A stretch of 64,000 nt of DNA from [Mycobacterium] manitobense (GCF_025821665.1 NZ_JACKSJ010000062.1:62001-126000), one strand, 5' to 3'; shown: positions 1-13,471, counted from the first letter of the stretch. The notes: a model not told the origin generated them from the letters alone. Numbers and translations are program-made.

Positions 1-318
1 CATGCCCGAGTGGTAGGTGGTGCCCTTCGCGTCCAGCACGTAGGGCAGGTCGCGGTTGCCGGGCGTCTGCGATACGTTGACGAATCCGTCCCGGGTCTGG
101 GTCAGGTAGGCCGCGACCGCCTGCTCGTCCGGATAGCCGGCCGGGAAGCTGTAGTCCAGCGTGTATGTCGAGGTGGCGGCGTGCACGCGACATGTCTGCT
201 CGCCGTCGAGCGCGCCGCCCAGATCGGCGCACGCCGACTGCGCACCCGCGACGGCCATGCCCGGCCAGCCGACCAGGACACCGGCCGCCAGTACGGCGGC
301 CATCTTGGCAATACCCAT
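1..318 (-). CDS. Secreted MPT64/TB22.2-like protein (3' end outside window)
   Basis: Exported mycobacterial protein of the MPT64/Rv3036c (TB22.2) family, which has a DUF3298/RsiV-like fold; its biochemical role is not settled. The frame is open from an ATG at 318 to the window edge, giving 106 residues. The N-terminus is a signal peptide with a hydrophobic stretch (AAVLAAGVLVGWPGMAVAGA), followed by the family pattern of a Cys pair (SACADLGG, QTCRVHA) and YSFPAGYPDEQAVAAYL with TRDGFVNV. A GAGGA ribosome-binding site lies just upstream; a second ATG at 303 would leave a shorter signal. It lies 75 bp downstream of the Rv3037c-like gene on the same strand, the same order as in M. tuberculosis. 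The family call is firm, the function is not. Confidence 0.85.
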   Translation of the reverse strand, partial: MGIAKMAAVLAAGVLVGWPGMAVAGAQSACADLGGALDGEQTCRVHAATSTYTLDYSFPAGYPDEQAVAAYLTQTRDGFVNVSQTPGNRDLPYVLDAKGTTYHSGM

Positions 319-393
319 CGTCAGTCGTCCTCGCAGATGATGTCGGACACCGGTTCGAGTCACCGGCGCGTCCATGTCAGCGTACGTGTCCGC

Positions 394-1470
394 TCAGCGG
401 TCCGGCCGGCAGATGAACGCCGTTGCCCGGCTTGCGGTCCCGGACCCGAGCCGGGTCAGCACCACCGCGACGTGCGCCGAACCGCGCAGCCGCAGCCGCC
501 GCCGCAGCGCATCGGGGTCCACATCGAGGCCGCGCACCAGGATCTCGACCGCCCCGGCATCGTGGGCCGCCAGCGCATCGCGCAGCCGCCGTTCGCTGAA
601 ACCGACCTCGTCGAGCACCTCGAATCCGCGCACACCATCGGGCACCGAGTCACCCGACAGGTAGGCGATGTCCGGGTCGAGTTGCCACAGGCCGTGCCGG
701 GCGGCCCAGTGCCGCACCAGCCCGGCGCGCACCACCGCGCCGTCGGGGTCGACGATCCACCGGCCTGCGGGTCCGACCGGGCAGTCGTCGGGTTCGGTGT
801 CGGTGATCTCCTCGGCGCGGTCGAGCACGGTCGCGCGCCGGGTGACACCGCCGGCGGTCAGCCCCGCCGACCACAGGCATGCCTCCCGCACGCTTCCCGC
901 CAACGACGTCACCTCGACCTCGCCGGCGAACCCGAGGTCCGGAAGCCGGCCGAAATCGATTCCGGGAGCGCACTTCACGACGAAGTCGCGGCCGCGGTAC
1001 ACGTCGAACAGCGTATCGAGGGCCGGGGTGTAGTCGCGTGGGTCGAACCGCCGTCGCCCGGCACTGCGGCGGGCGGGATCGAGCAGCACGACGGTGTCCC
1101 GGCTGACCGGGCGGAGCGCGTCGGCCCGGCACACCAGGACCTCGGCGCCGCCCTGCGCGAGGTTGTGCCGCGCCATCGACAACCTCACGGGATCGATGTC
1201 GCTGCCCATCACCACCGAAGCCGAATCACGAAGCGCGGCAAGCTCACTGCCGATCGAACAGGTGGCGTCGTGCACACGCGCGCCGCGAAGGCGACGCGCC
1301 CGGTGAGCGGCCACCGGGGCGGCCGTCGCCTGCTGCAGCGCCTCGTCGGTGAACAGCCAGCCCGACGGGTCGCCGACCTTGGCGACGGCGCGCCTGCGCA
1401 GCCGCACGGTCTCCACCAGGACGATCGCGCGCGTGCCGAATCGGTTTCGCACAGAAGCGATGTCGCGCAC
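394..1470 (-). CDS. Class I SAM-dependent methyltransferase, THUMP-like (Rv3037c-type)
   Basis: Predicted SAM-dependent methyltransferase of the Rv3037c type, possibly acting on RNA; no substrate is known. The Rossmann motifs are visible: HDATCSIGSE (motif I), GSDIDPVRLSMARHN (acidic loop), CRADAL, and VVLLDPARR in the position of the catalytic (D/N)PP-type loop. A C-terminal THUMP-like domain follows (VEILVRGLDVDPDALRRRLR). The start given is a GTG, yielding 358 residues. The in-frame sequence upstream to about 1572 (FTLDDVEYLQ, DVADLEL) looks like the genuine family N-terminus, but no ATG/GTG/TTG precedes it near the end of the upstream methyltransferase gene, so the true start is unresolved. 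Cotranscribed with the following methyltransferase, echA17 and Nudix genes. Confidence 0.8.
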   Translation of the reverse strand: MRDIASVRNRFGTRAIVLVETVRLRRRAVAKVGDPSGWLFTDEALQQATAAPVAAHRARRLRGARVHDATCSIGSELAALRDSASVVMGSDIDPVRLSMARHNLAQGGAEVLVCRADALRPVSRDTVVLLDPARRSAGRRRFDPRDYTPALDTLFDVYRGRDFVVKCAPGIDFGRLPDLGFAGEVEVTSLAGSVREACLWSAGLTAGGVTRRATVLDRAEEITDTEPDDCPVGPAGRWIVDPDGAVVRAGLVRHWAARHGLWQLDPDIAYLSGDSVPDGVRGFEVLDEVGFSERRLRDALAAHDAGAVEILVRGLDVDPDALRRRLRLRGSAHVAVVLTRLGSGTASRATAFICRPDR

Positions 1471-1565
1471 CAGCGTGCTGTCGCCCAGCTCCAGGTCCGC
1501 GACGTCGCGCAGCGCGCTCGCGCCGGCCTCGCCCTGCAGGTACTCGACGTCGTCGAGCGTGAACG

Positions 1566-2540
1566 CTACGACGGCTTGACCCCGGTGACCATCACGTTGT
1601 AGAACCAGCCCTTCGGCACGACGCGGCGCCAGACGTTGGCGTCCACCCAGCTCAGCGTGGTCCAGCCGTTGAACGCGAACTTCGCCCAGCCCCATCCGAG
1701 CTTGCCCGGCGGCACCGTCGACTCGAAGGTGCGCACCGGCCAGCCCAGCATCGCCGCGGTGAACTCCTCGCTGGCCGTCTGCACCGAGACCGCACCGGCG
1801 TTGGTCGCCATCTTCTCGAGGTCGGCCGGGTCGAAGGTGTGCAGGTCGACGATCCACTCCAGCGCGGCCGCCCGCGAGTTCTCGTCGAGTTCCTCCTGCG
1901 GCCGGCGCCAGCTGCTCAGGCCGGGCAGCTTCATCGCCGCGACGGTGGTCTTCCAGGTCAGGTCGGCCAGCGTGCGGGCATAGGTGTTGCCGACGGTCGT
2001 CGGCTCGCCGGCGAAGACGAACCGGCCGCCGGGTTTGAGCACCCGCACGACCTCGCGCAGCGACAGTTCCACGTCGGGGATGTGGTGCAGCACCGCGTGG
2101 CCGACCACCAGGTCGAAGGTGTCGTCCTCGTACGGGATGCCCTCGGCGTCGGCCACCCGGCCGTCGACGTCCAGCCCGAGCGACTGGCCGTTACGGGTGG
2201 CGACCTTCACCATGCCGGGCGACAGGTCGGTCACCGATCCGCGCCGTGCCACGCCCGACTGGATGAGGTTGAGCAGGAAGAACCCGGTGCCGCAGCCCAG
2301 TTCCAGAGCCCGGTCGTAGGGCAGTTCACGCTGTTCCTCGGCGGGCACGATGGCGTCGAACCGGCCGCGGGCGTAGTCGATGCAACGCTGGTCGTACGAG
2401 ATCGACCACTTGTCGTCGTAGCTCTCGGCCTCCCAGTCGTGGTACAGCACCTGGGCGAGTTTGGAGTCGTGGCGGGCGGCCTCGACCTGCTCTGCCGTGG
2501 CGTGCGGGTTCGGGACCGGAGCCGAATCGGTACTCGTCAT
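1566..2540 (-). CDS. Class I SAM-dependent methyltransferase (Rv3038c-type)
   Basis: Methyltransferase of 324 residues with a Methyltransf_11-type domain. Motif I (ALELGCGTGFF, residues 78-88), the acidic loop VTDLSPGM and the post-motif VVGHAVLHHIPD are all present. The ATG at 2540 was chosen because upstream in-frame sequence belongs to the shadow of echA17 and because the length fits Rv3038c. No signal peptide or membrane segment is evident. Its stop overlaps the presumptive N-terminal coding region of the downstream methyltransferase, and echA17 ends 10 bp upstream, so this is a compact operon. The substrate is unknown; the family includes lipid, quinone and natural-product methylases. 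Confidence 0.88.
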   Translation of the reverse strand: MTSTDSAPVPNPHATAEQVEAARHDSKLAQVLYHDWEAESYDDKWSISYDQRCIDYARGRFDAIVPAEEQRELPYDRALELGCGTGFFLLNLIQSGVARRGSVTDLSPGMVKVATRNGQSLGLDVDGRVADAEGIPYEDDTFDLVVGHAVLHHIPDVELSLREVVRVLKPGGRFVFAGEPTTVGNTYARTLADLTWKTTVAAMKLPGLSSWRRPQEELDENSRAAALEWIVDLHTFDPADLEKMATNAGAVSVQTASEEFTAAMLGWPVRTFESTVPPGKLGWGWAKFAFNGWTTLSWVDANVWRRVVPKGWFYNVMVTGVKPS

Positions 2541-2550
2541 GCAGGGCAGC

Positions 2551-3228
2551 CTAACCGGCGGCCCCGAAGCTGGCTTTCGCGGCGGCCAGCAGCTGCGGCG
2601 GATAGTCGGCGAAGCGCAGGGCCCAGGCCAGCGCGGCGTCGTAGACGTGGTCGGGCGCGACCAGCTCGTCGACCAGCCCGAGTGCATGCGCTTCGGGGGC
2701 GCCGACGAACCGGCCGCTGAACACCAGGTCCTTGGCCCTACTCTCACCCACCGCGCGGGTCAGCCGGGCTGCGGCCGAGGCGTCGGGTGACCGGCCGCCG
2801 AGGATCTCGGTGGACCCGAACTTCGCGTTGTCCCCGCTGACCCGCCAATCCGCGGCCAGCGCCAGCGTCAGCCCGCTGCCCAGCGCGTAGCCGGTGATCG
2901 CGGCGACGGTCGGCTTCGGCAGAGCGGCCAGCGCGGCGATCGCCTCACGGGCCGTGCGGGCGGCCGCGTCGGCTTCCTCGGGATCCAGGGTGCGCAGTTC
3001 CGGGACGTCGTCCCCGGCGCAGAAGATCTCGTGGCCGCCGAAGACGATGACCGCCAGGACGTCGTCGCGGTCGCCGGCCTCGGCAGCCGCGGCGGCCACC
3101 TCCCGGTACATCTGCCGGGTCAGCGCATTGGTCGGCGGCCGCGACAGCAGCAGCGTCGCGATCCCCGGCCGGTCATCGACCGGGCCGTTCCCCGGCCCAC
3201 CCAGGACGACGTCGACGAACTCCCCCAT
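2551..3228 (-). CDS. echA17: Enoyl-CoA hydratase/isomerase family protein EchA17
   Basis: Crotonase-fold protein of 225 residues matching EchA17 by sequence and position. The first oxyanion-hole loop reads [12 protein letters not shown] and the second [17 protein letters not shown]. At the second site the usual GGGxEL glutamate is replaced (SGLTL), so one of the two general acid/base glutamates of classical hydratases appears missing; activity on enoyl-CoA is therefore inferred only from the fold. The protein ends soon after [13 protein letters not shown], shorter than the usual 250-260 residues, so the C-terminal trimerisation helices are trimmed. It starts 2 bp after the Nudix gene stop, which suggests translational coupling. 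Confidence 0.85.
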   Translation of the reverse strand: MGEFVDVVLGGPGNGPVDDRPGIATLLLSRPPTNALTRQMYREVAAAAAEAGDRDDVLAVIVFGGHEIFCAGDDVPELRTLDPEEADAAARTAREAIAALAALPKPTVAAITGYALGSGLTLALAADWRVSGDNAKFGSTEILGGRSPDASAAARLTRAVGESRAKDLVFSGRFVGAPEAHALGLVDELVAPDHVYDAALAWALRFADYPPQLLAAAKASFGAAG

Positions 3229-3230
3229 GT

Positions 3231-4076
3231 TCAGTCGCCGCTGTATCCCTGCGGGGCGCGGTGGTCCCGGGCGGCGTTGTAGCGGTCGCTGTCGAAGAAC
3301 TCGATCTCCCAGTTGCCGTCGCGTGCGGCCAGGTGGGGTTCGACGGCCTCGATCCTGCGCTCCACCGCCAGCACCTCGGCGACGGTGTGGCCGGCCAGCG
3401 AGTCGAGCTGGGTCCACGTCGGCGGCAGCAGGAAGGTGCGCCCGGCGGCGAAGTCGTCGAGCGCCTCGGTCGGGGTGATCCAGCCGGCCTGATCGGTCTC
3501 GGTGTTGTCGCCGTCGGCGCGCTGGCCCTGCGGGATCGCGCCCACGAAGAAGTAGGTGTCGTAGCGGCGGGTGCGCTCCTCCTTCGGGGTCACCCAGTTC
3601 GCCCACGGGCGCAGCAGGTCGGCCCGCAGCACCAGCTTCTCCGTCTTCAGGAATTCGGCGAAGGACAGCGACCTGTCGACCAGCGCCTGCCGCTGCGCCC
3701 GGTACACCGAGGCGTCGTCGACCAGCACGTCGGGATCGTCGGCGGCGCCCGCGAACAGCACGCCGGACTCCTCGAACGTCTCGCGGGCGGCGGCGCACAC
3801 CAGCGCGCCGGCCAGGTCCGTGTCCACGCCGAGCCGTCCGGCCCACCATGCCGGCTCCGGGCCGGCCCAGGCGATGTCGGCGTTGCGGTCGCGCTTGTCG
3901 ACGCCGCCGCCGGGGAACACCATCACCCCGGCCACGAAGTCCATCGCCGAGTGCCTGCGCATCAGGAAGACCTCGATGGGTGCGCCCTGACGCCCGTCGC
4001 GGATCAGCATCACCGTCGCCGCGGGCCGGGGCACCAGAGGATCGGGGGATGCCCCGGTGTCATCCTGGCCGGTCAT
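3231..4076 (-). CDS. Nudix hydrolase (Rv3040c-type, CoA-diphosphatase-like)
   Basis: Nudix-domain hydrolase of 281 residues. The Nudix box is split: a proximal [10 protein letters not shown] segment and, about 40 residues later, [13 protein letters not shown] carrying the REx2EExG metal-binding core. This expanded spacing is characteristic of the NUDT19-like subgroup that hydrolyses acyl-CoA or other nucleoside-diphosphate compounds. That would suit its position directly upstream of echA17, but substrate choice is inference. The start ATG overlaps the stop of the ABC ATPase by 4 bp (ATGA), supporting the start and coupling. Confidence 0.88.
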   Translation of the reverse strand: MTGQDDTGASPDPLVPRPAATVMLIRDGRQGAPIEVFLMRRHSAMDFVAGVMVFPGGGVDKRDRNADIAWAGPEPAWWAGRLGVDTDLAGALVCAAARETFEESGVLFAGAADDPDVLVDDASVYRAQRQALVDRSLSFAEFLKTEKLVLRADLLRPWANWVTPKEERTRRYDTYFFVGAIPQGQRADGDNTETDQAGWITPTEALDDFAAGRTFLLPPTWTQLDSLAGHTVAEVLAVERRIEAVEPHLAARDGNWEIEFFDSDRYNAARDHRAPQGYSGD

Positions 4077-4921
4077 GCACGCCTCCTGTGTGCCGCGCGG
4101 CTGCGGGTGCGCCGCGCGAAGTAGCGGCCGTCGACGTTCTCCAGGGCGATCGACTGGCCGAATGCCGTGGACAGGTTCTCGGCGGTGAGCACGTCGGTCA
4201 ACAGACCCGAGGCGACCACGTGGCCCTCCGACAGGATCAGGCCGTGGCTGAACCCGCGGGGCACCTCCTCGACGTGGTGGGTGACCAGCACCATGGCCGG
4301 CGCGTCGGGGTCTGCGGCGAGATCCTCCAACCGCGCCACCAGTTCCTCGCGCCCGCCGAGGTCCAGGCCGGCCGCCGGCTCGTCGAGCAGCAGCAGTTCG
4401 GGGTCGGTCATCATCGACCGAGCGATGAGCACCCGCTTGCGTTCCCCCTCGGACAGCGTGCCGTACAGACGTTCGGCGAGGTGCTCGGCGCCGACGCTCT
4501 CCAGCATGTCGACCGCCTGCGCGTAGTCGACGTCCTCATAGGACTCCCGCCAGCGCCCCAGCACCGCGTATCCGGCGGACACCACCAGGTCGCGGACCAC
4601 CTCGTCGTCCGGAACCCGTTGCGACAGTGCAGAACTGCTCAGCCCGACCCGCGAGCGCAGCTCGGCCATGTCGGCCCGGCCGAGCCGTTCGCCCAGCACG
4701 AACGCGGTGCCGCTCGAGGGATGCTCCATGGCGGCCGCGATCCGCAGCAGCGACGTCTTGCCTGCACCGTTCGGCCCGATGACCACCCAGCGTTCGTCGA
4801 GTTCCACCGCCCAGGTGACGGGTCCGACGAGCGTCCGGCCGCCGCGGCGCAGCGTGACCCGGGCGAAATCGATCAGCAGGTCGGGGTCGGCCGTGTCAGC
4901 TGCGGTGTCTTCTTCCGGCAC
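4073..4921 (-). CDS. ABC transporter ATP-binding protein (Rv3041c-type)
   Basis: Stand-alone ABC ATPase of 282 residues from a GTG start. Walker A GPNGAGKT (about residues 49-56), the Q-loop region, signature LSEGERKR, Walker B LLLLDEPAAGLD and the H-loop LVTHH are all intact, so it should hydrolyse ATP. No membrane segments are present. It resembles the YbbA/ModF-like ATPases whose partner is often unknown. The gene overlaps the 3' end of the YczE-type membrane protein gene by 49 bp in another frame, which could suggest partnership; however, in M. tuberculosis the ATPase exists without that neighbour, so the partnership is unproven. Confidence 0.87.
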   Translation of the reverse strand: MPEEDTAADTADPDLLIDFARVTLRRGGRTLVGPVTWAVELDERWVVIGPNGAGKTSLLRIAAAMEHPSSGTAFVLGERLGRADMAELRSRVGLSSSALSQRVPDDEVVRDLVVSAGYAVLGRWRESYEDVDYAQAVDMLESVGAEHLAERLYGTLSEGERKRVLIARSMMTDPELLLLDEPAAGLDLGGREELVARLEDLAADPDAPAMVLVTHHVEEVPRGFSHGLILSEGHVVASGLLTDVLTAENLSTAFGQSIALENVDGRYFARRTRSRAAHRRRA

Positions 4922-5619
4922 TCGCCCATCGTAGTGTTGCGCCGCCGTCGCGACGCCGGCCGCCTCGCGGCGATTCGCCCGCCGGAATCGTCCGCGCCGA
5001 CCACCGGCGCCCAGCCGCTGACGGCGAGGAGCCGTTTCGGCGTCAGCCACACGAACATCTGCACGAGCGGCCCGATCCCGAACGCGTAGACCAGCGTGCC
5101 GACGCCGACGGTGCCGCCGAGCAGCCAGCCGACCGTCAGCACCGTGACCTCGATCGTGGTCCGCACCAGCCGCACGGACCGGCCGGTGCGTGCGACCAGC
5201 CCGGTCATCAGGCCGTCCCGCGGTCCCGGTCCTAGGCCTGCGCCGACATAGAGGACCGTGCTGAACGCGTTGAGCAGGACGGCGGTCACCATCCAGCCGA
5301 TCCTCACCGGCATCGACACCGGCGCAGGCAGGACGGCGAGGGTGGCGTCGACGGTGACCGCGATGACGATCACGTTGGCCACGGTGCCCACGCCCGGGCG
5401 GTTGCGCAGCGGGATCCAGGCCAGCAGCACGGCGACGCCGACCAACGCGGTGGCGAGGCCGAACGACATCCCGGTGTGGCCGGCCAGGCCCTGGTGGAAC
5501 ACGTCCCAGGGGTCGAGGCCGAGGCCGGCCCGCACCATCAGGGCCATCGAGAATCCGTAACCGATCAGGCCGGCGAGGAGTGCGGCGCCGCGCAGCGACG
5601 CCCTTCGGGTCCGCGTCAC
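4873..5619 (-). CDS. YczE/YitT-family integral membrane protein
   Basis: Polytopic membrane protein of 248 residues with about five hydrophobic segments (for example LLAGLIGYGFSMALMV and VNVIVIAVTVDATLAVLPA-like stretches). The family signature is GLGLDPWDVFHQGLA near residues 33-47 and GLGPGPRDGLMTGL in the second half, the internal repeat typical of YczE/YyaS/YitT proteins, whose transported substrate is not established. The C-terminal 40 residues (basic, RRPASRRRR) overlap the ABC ATPase gene. The GTG start overlaps the stop of the preceding small ORF (GTGA), supporting coupled translation. yczE genes are commonly adjacent to MocR-type regulators, as here. Confidence 0.85.
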   Translation of the reverse strand: MTRTRRASLRGAALLAGLIGYGFSMALMVRAGLGLDPWDVFHQGLAGHTGMSFGLATALVGVAVLLAWIPLRNRPGVGTVANVIVIAVTVDATLAVLPAPVSMPVRIGWMVTAVLLNAFSTVLYVGAGLGPGPRDGLMTGLVARTGRSVRLVRTTIEVTVLTVGWLLGGTVGVGTLVYAFGIGPLVQMFVWLTPKRLLAVSGWAPVVGADDSGGRIAARRPASRRRRNTTMGECRKKTPQLTRPTPTC

Positions 5620-5771
5620 GCGTGATCGGGGAACCGGACGCGGATGGCGTCCAGTTCGCTGCGTATCCGGCGCAGATCAGAGTCCAGTTCGCCTGAGGTG
5701 GACCCCACTGGGCGGTAAGAGAACAGGTTTGCGAGGCGCTCACCCAATTTTAGTATCCAGTTCGAAGCCAT
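5616..5771 (-). CDS. Small ORF (51 aa) coupled to the yczE-type gene
   Basis: Short reading frame MASNWILKLGERLANLF...PDHA with an amphipathic N-terminal helix and a charged heptad-like C-terminal half (ELDSDLRRIRSELDAIR) that could form a short coiled coil. I do not recognise the family. Its stop overlaps the GTG of the membrane protein gene, the main evidence that it is translated. An upstream ATG at 5822 is in frame but would place translation inside the operator repeats, so the ATG at 5771 is preferred. It may be a partner or leader peptide of the YczE protein; this is inference. Confidence 0.55.
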   Translation of the reverse strand: MASNWILKLGERLANLFSYRPVGSTSGELDSDLRRIRSELDAIRVRFPDHA

Positions 5772-5789
5772 ATGACGATTCTGGCCTTG

Positions 5790-5829
5790 ACTGGCTTGCG
5801 GTCCAATAGCCAGTTGGCTCATACTGGCT
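5790..5829. promoter_or_regulatory. Probable MocR operator between divergent genes
   Basis: Three copies of one 7-mer lie in the divergent intergenic region: ACTGGCT at 5790-5796, its inverse AGCCAGT at 5808-5814, and ACTGGCT at 5823-5829, with a further TTGGCT at 5814-5819. A direct repeat separated by about three helical turns plus an intervening inverted copy is the arrangement known for MocR-family (PdxR/GabR-type) sites. The last copy ends 4 bp before the regulator ATG, so autoregulation is likely. Assigning the binding protein is inference. Confidence 0.65.
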
Positions 5830-5833
5830 GCAA

Positions 5834-10336
<4,503 letters not shown>

Positions 10337-10471
10337 TCGCTCTGCGGGGGCCGGGTCAGCCTGGGTCCTACAAATTGTCGTAATTCGGCTCGGATCGGCG
10401 GTCCGACCGCTGGACCGGTGGTCACCGCGATGGATGTTACCGTCGGCCACGTGCTGATCAGCGGACCGCGG

Positions 10472-11530
10472 ATGCGGCTGTGCGCAGCGGCATCGGCCGT
10501 GGTCGTGGCGGTCGCCGTGACCTCCTGCGGATCGTCGGGCGAGCCGGCAGGCGCCCCGCCCGCGGCGTCGACCTTGGTGACCAGTACGACGAGCATCGCC
10601 GGTGCGGGTGTGCTGGGCAACGACCGCAGGCCCGACGAGTCCTGTGCGCCCGAGCCGGCGCGGGTCGACCCGGGTGCGCGTGAGCGCCCCGTCCGCCATG
10701 CCGTCGGCGAGACGCAGGTGCCTGCGGACCCGCAGCGCATCGTGGTGCTCTCCGGTGACCAGCTCGACGCGCTGTGTGCGCTCGGGCTGCAGGGCCGCAT
10801 CGTCGCCGCGGCGCTGCCCGACGGCGCGGCCGACCAGCCCTCCTACCTGGGCCGCGTGGTGCACGACGTGCCGGGCGCGGGCAGCCGCAGCGATCCCGAC
10901 CTCGCGGCGATCGACGCCGCCGACCCCGACCTCATCCTGGGCTCGCAGGCCCTGACACCACAGGCCTACCCCGCGTTGTCGGCGATCGCCCCGACCGTGT
11001 TCACCGGCCCGCCCGGAGTGGACTGGAAAGCCAATCTGCGCACGGTCGGTGCTGCCACCGGCCGGTTCGATGCCGCGGGCGACCTGATCGACGGCTTTGA
11101 CGAGGCCGCCCGCAGGACCGGAGCCGAGAACGACGCCGCGCACTTCCAGGCCTCGGTGGCGCAGCTCACCGACACCACGCTGCGGGTCTACGGCGTGGAC
11201 GACTTCGCGGGCAGCGTGCTCGCGGAGGTCGGGCTCGATCGCCCCGCCGCGCAGCGCTTCACCGACAAGCCCTACGTCGAGGTCGCCACGGCCGACTCCC
11301 CCGACTACGCCATCGCCGACGGCGACATCGTCTACCTGTCCTTCGCGTCGGCCGCCGCACGTGAGCGTGCCGCCGAGGTGTTCGACAGCGACGCCTGGCG
11401 CGCATTGTCGGCCACCCGGGACCACCGGGTGTTCACGGTCAACAACGAGATCTGGCACACCGGCCAGGGCATCGTCGCGGCGCGCGGCATCCTTGCCGAC
11501 CTGCGGCAGGTCAACGCCCCGATCAACTGA
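10472..11530 (+). CDS. fecB: FecB-type siderophore-binding lipoprotein
   Basis: Periplasmic-binding-protein-type lipoprotein (Peripla_BP_2 fold) related to iron(III) dicitrate binding proteins; in M. tuberculosis the FecB homologue (Rv3044) has been linked to siderophore binding. The start giving a typical signal is ATG 10472 (MRLCAAASAVVVAVAVTSC), with the lipidated cysteine at residue 19 in VTSCGS; in-frame ATG 10430 and GTG 10418 lie upstream. Diagnostic stretches are RIVVLSGDQLDALCALGLQ, PDLILGSQALTPQAYPALSAIAPTVF and HTGQGIVAARGILADLR. Divergent from ctaD. It lacks neighbouring permease genes, so any transport partner is elsewhere. The stop overlaps the convergent DUF4139 gene by 8 bp. 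Confidence 0.92.
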   Translation: MRLCAAASAVVVAVAVTSCGSSGEPAGAPPAASTLVTSTTSIAGAGVLGNDRRPDESCAPEPARVDPGARERPVRHAVGETQVPADPQRIVVLSGDQLDALCALGLQGRIVAAALPDGAADQPSYLGRVVHDVPGAGSRSDPDLAAIDAADPDLILGSQALTPQAYPALSAIAPTVFTGPPGVDWKANLRTVGAATGRFDAAGDLIDGFDEAARRTGAENDAAHFQASVAQLTDTTLRVYGVDDFAGSVLAEVGLDRPAAQRFTDKPYVEVATADSPDYAIADGDIVYLSFASAAARERAAEVFDSDAWRALSATRDHRVFTVNNEIWHTGQGIVAARGILADLRQVNAPIN

Positions 11531-13400
11531 CCCCGCTCGCGATCAAGCGCTCGAGTTCGGTTGCTGCGGAACGATTCTCGGCGTCGACGCGGTCGCGGTT
11601 GCGCCGGATGTCGGCATCGAGGGCGGCGGCCCGGTCCTGCAACGCCACCAGCTGATCGACGGTGCGGGCGCGCACCTCGCCCTCCGGGCCCGCGTCACGG
11701 AGCACCTCGAGCTGTTCGGCGATACGGGCCTGGCCGGCGAACGCCTCGTCGCGCTCCTCGACCATCCGGTCGCGCTCGGCTTCCATCCGGCGGGCCGCCT
11801 CCCAGTGCTCCAGCACCCCGCGCAGCTCCCGGAAGGTCGACTCGTCGAGCAGCCTGCGCGACAGCCAGTCGCCGAGCTGGTCGGGCGACAACCGGTCGTA
11901 GCCGGCGGTGATCTGCGTCCGGTAGGACTCGAGCACCGTCAGTTCCGCATGCCCGTGCGCGGGCACGTCGATCCGGAACCGGTGGTGCGTGGCGGTCTGC
12001 TCGACCGGTGCGACCGCGCCGTCCAGCTGGTACCCGGTACGACGGCGCAGCTCGACCCAGAGCTCGACGGCGGTGTCGCCGTCGTTGTCGGCACGCCACA
12101 GGTGCTGCTCGTCACGACGCTGCTCCTCGATCAGCCCCTCCCGGCCGAGCCGCACCTTCGTGGTCACCGTCCGGTGGCCGGTTGACTTGGCGCAGCGCAC
12201 CGCGAGGTCCTTGGCGAACGTCAGCCGCAGCTGGGCACCGCGGGCGGTGTACGGCAGCATCGCCTCCCCGGCATAACTGCCGTCGTCGTACACCACGGCG
12301 GCACCCTCCTCGAGCACCACGCCGGTGGAGTTGGTGAACACCAGCACGATGTCGGGCGCCGAGCCCGACCCGTCGCGCCAGACCCGCTCCCGGCGGGCGT
12401 CTTCGAGCCGGGTGGTCACCATCGGAACCATCGCCGACCCGCCGCGCGCCAACGTGACGGGTGCGGTCAGCCGGTACTCGAAATGCTCACCGCGGTCACC
12501 GGTTTCGGAGTAATCGGCGTCAGCCGCGCCTGGGTCGGCATAGGCCGTCTCCCGTGCCATCATGGCCCTCACGGGCATCGGAGCACCGCTCGGCGCGGGC
12601 GCCGAGGCCACGCGCTCCTCCTCCTCCACCACCGTCCGCCGCACCCACTTGCCGTGGTAGAGGTCGATGTCGAACGACACCGGCTGCCCGGTGGTGAGGG
12701 TCAGTGCCACGTCGGCCAATTCCTCGTCGACGGGGTTGTGCACGATGGCCAGCCCGAGCAGCGTGACCGCCGTGCCGTCGCACACCAGCCGGTAGGACAC
12801 CCGCCACACCGGTGCGGGCACGACGTAGGAGACCCGCACGTCGTCGGCGGCGCCGTCGAGGCGGACCGCCACGGTGCGCTGCTCTCCGGCCGTCGCCGCG
12901 CGGGACCGCTCCACCAGATAACCCAGGTCGTCCCGGGACGGCTCCTCGACCAGATCGACGCCGCGGACACCGGCGAGATCCACCAGGCGCAGTGCCCCCT
13001 CCCCCGTCCGCAGCACGAGCAGCCGCCGCGGCGCCGCGGTACCGCCATCCGCCTCGTCCACGCCGATCACCTCGCCACGGTGGACACCGTCGTCGGCGGC
13101 CAGCTCGACGGTGCGCCCGCGCACGGCGTCGAGCAGGCCGGTGAGCGCCGCACCCGGCGTGAGCAGCAGCTTGCGGGCCGCCAGCAGCGCATCGGAGTCG
13201 CTGGGGGTCTCGAATCCGACCCCGCCGAAGGCGGCCGTCCCGCGGATGACGCCGACCGCCAACGACTTCAGCACGTCGTTCATGTCGCCCTGCCGGAAGG
13301 ACAGCTCGAAGGACCCGTCGGCGGGACCGCTGCGCTCCAGGTAGGCCACGCCGTGCTTGTACATCACCAGGCGGGTGACCCGCGGTCGCTGATTCACCAC
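11523..13400 (-). CDS. DUF4139 domain-containing protein
   Basis: Protein of 625 residues of the DUF4139 family (related to mucoidy-inhibitor-A-like proteins); the function is unknown. The N-terminal part begins TRLVMYKHGVAYLERSG. The central DUF4139 beta-rich region includes VSYVVPAPVWRVSYRLVCDG and VALTLTTGQPVSFDIDLYH, and a C-terminal helical region of about 100 residues (WEAARRMEAERDRMVEERDEA) should form a coiled coil. It has no signal peptide or transmembrane segment. The start is the first of two tandem GTG codons. Not present at this position in M. tuberculosis, so this gene and the following YCII gene are an insertion between fecB and adhC. Confidence 0.78.
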   Translation of the reverse strand: MVNQRPRVTRLVMYKHGVAYLERSGPADGSFELSFRQGDMNDVLKSLAVGVIRGTAAFGGVGFETPSDSDALLAARKLLLTPGAALTGLLDAVRGRTVELAADDGVHRGEVIGVDEADGGTAAPRRLLVLRTGEGALRLVDLAGVRGVDLVEEPSRDDLGYLVERSRAATAGEQRTVAVRLDGAADDVRVSYVVPAPVWRVSYRLVCDGTAVTLLGLAIVHNPVDEELADVALTLTTGQPVSFDIDLYHGKWVRRTVVEEEERVASAPAPSGAPMPVRAMMARETAYADPGAADADYSETGDRGEHFEYRLTAPVTLARGGSAMVPMVTTRLEDARRERVWRDGSGSAPDIVLVFTNSTGVVLEEGAAVVYDDGSYAGEAMLPYTARGAQLRLTFAKDLAVRCAKSTGHRTVTTKVRLGREGLIEEQRRDEQHLWRADNDGDTAVELWVELRRRTGYQLDGAVAPVEQTATHHRFRIDVPAHGHAELTVLESYRTQITAGYDRLSPDQLGDWLSRRLLDESTFRELRGVLEHWEAARRMEAERDRMVEERDEAFAGQARIAEQLEVLRDAGPEGEVRARTVDQLVALQDRAAALDADIRRNRDRVDAENRSAATELERLIASGVS

Positions 13401-13471
13401 CCGATCTTAGCGAAATACGTTGGCTGACATGGCTTTATCGTGAAGTGGCGAGATCGAGTAGTGTCGTCGGC

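Noticed and set aside
10..1602. 530-residue plus-strand reading frame
   Set aside because: Antisense shadow of the Rv3037c-type gene and of the secreted-protein gene; composition is Arg/His/Gln-rich without domain character.
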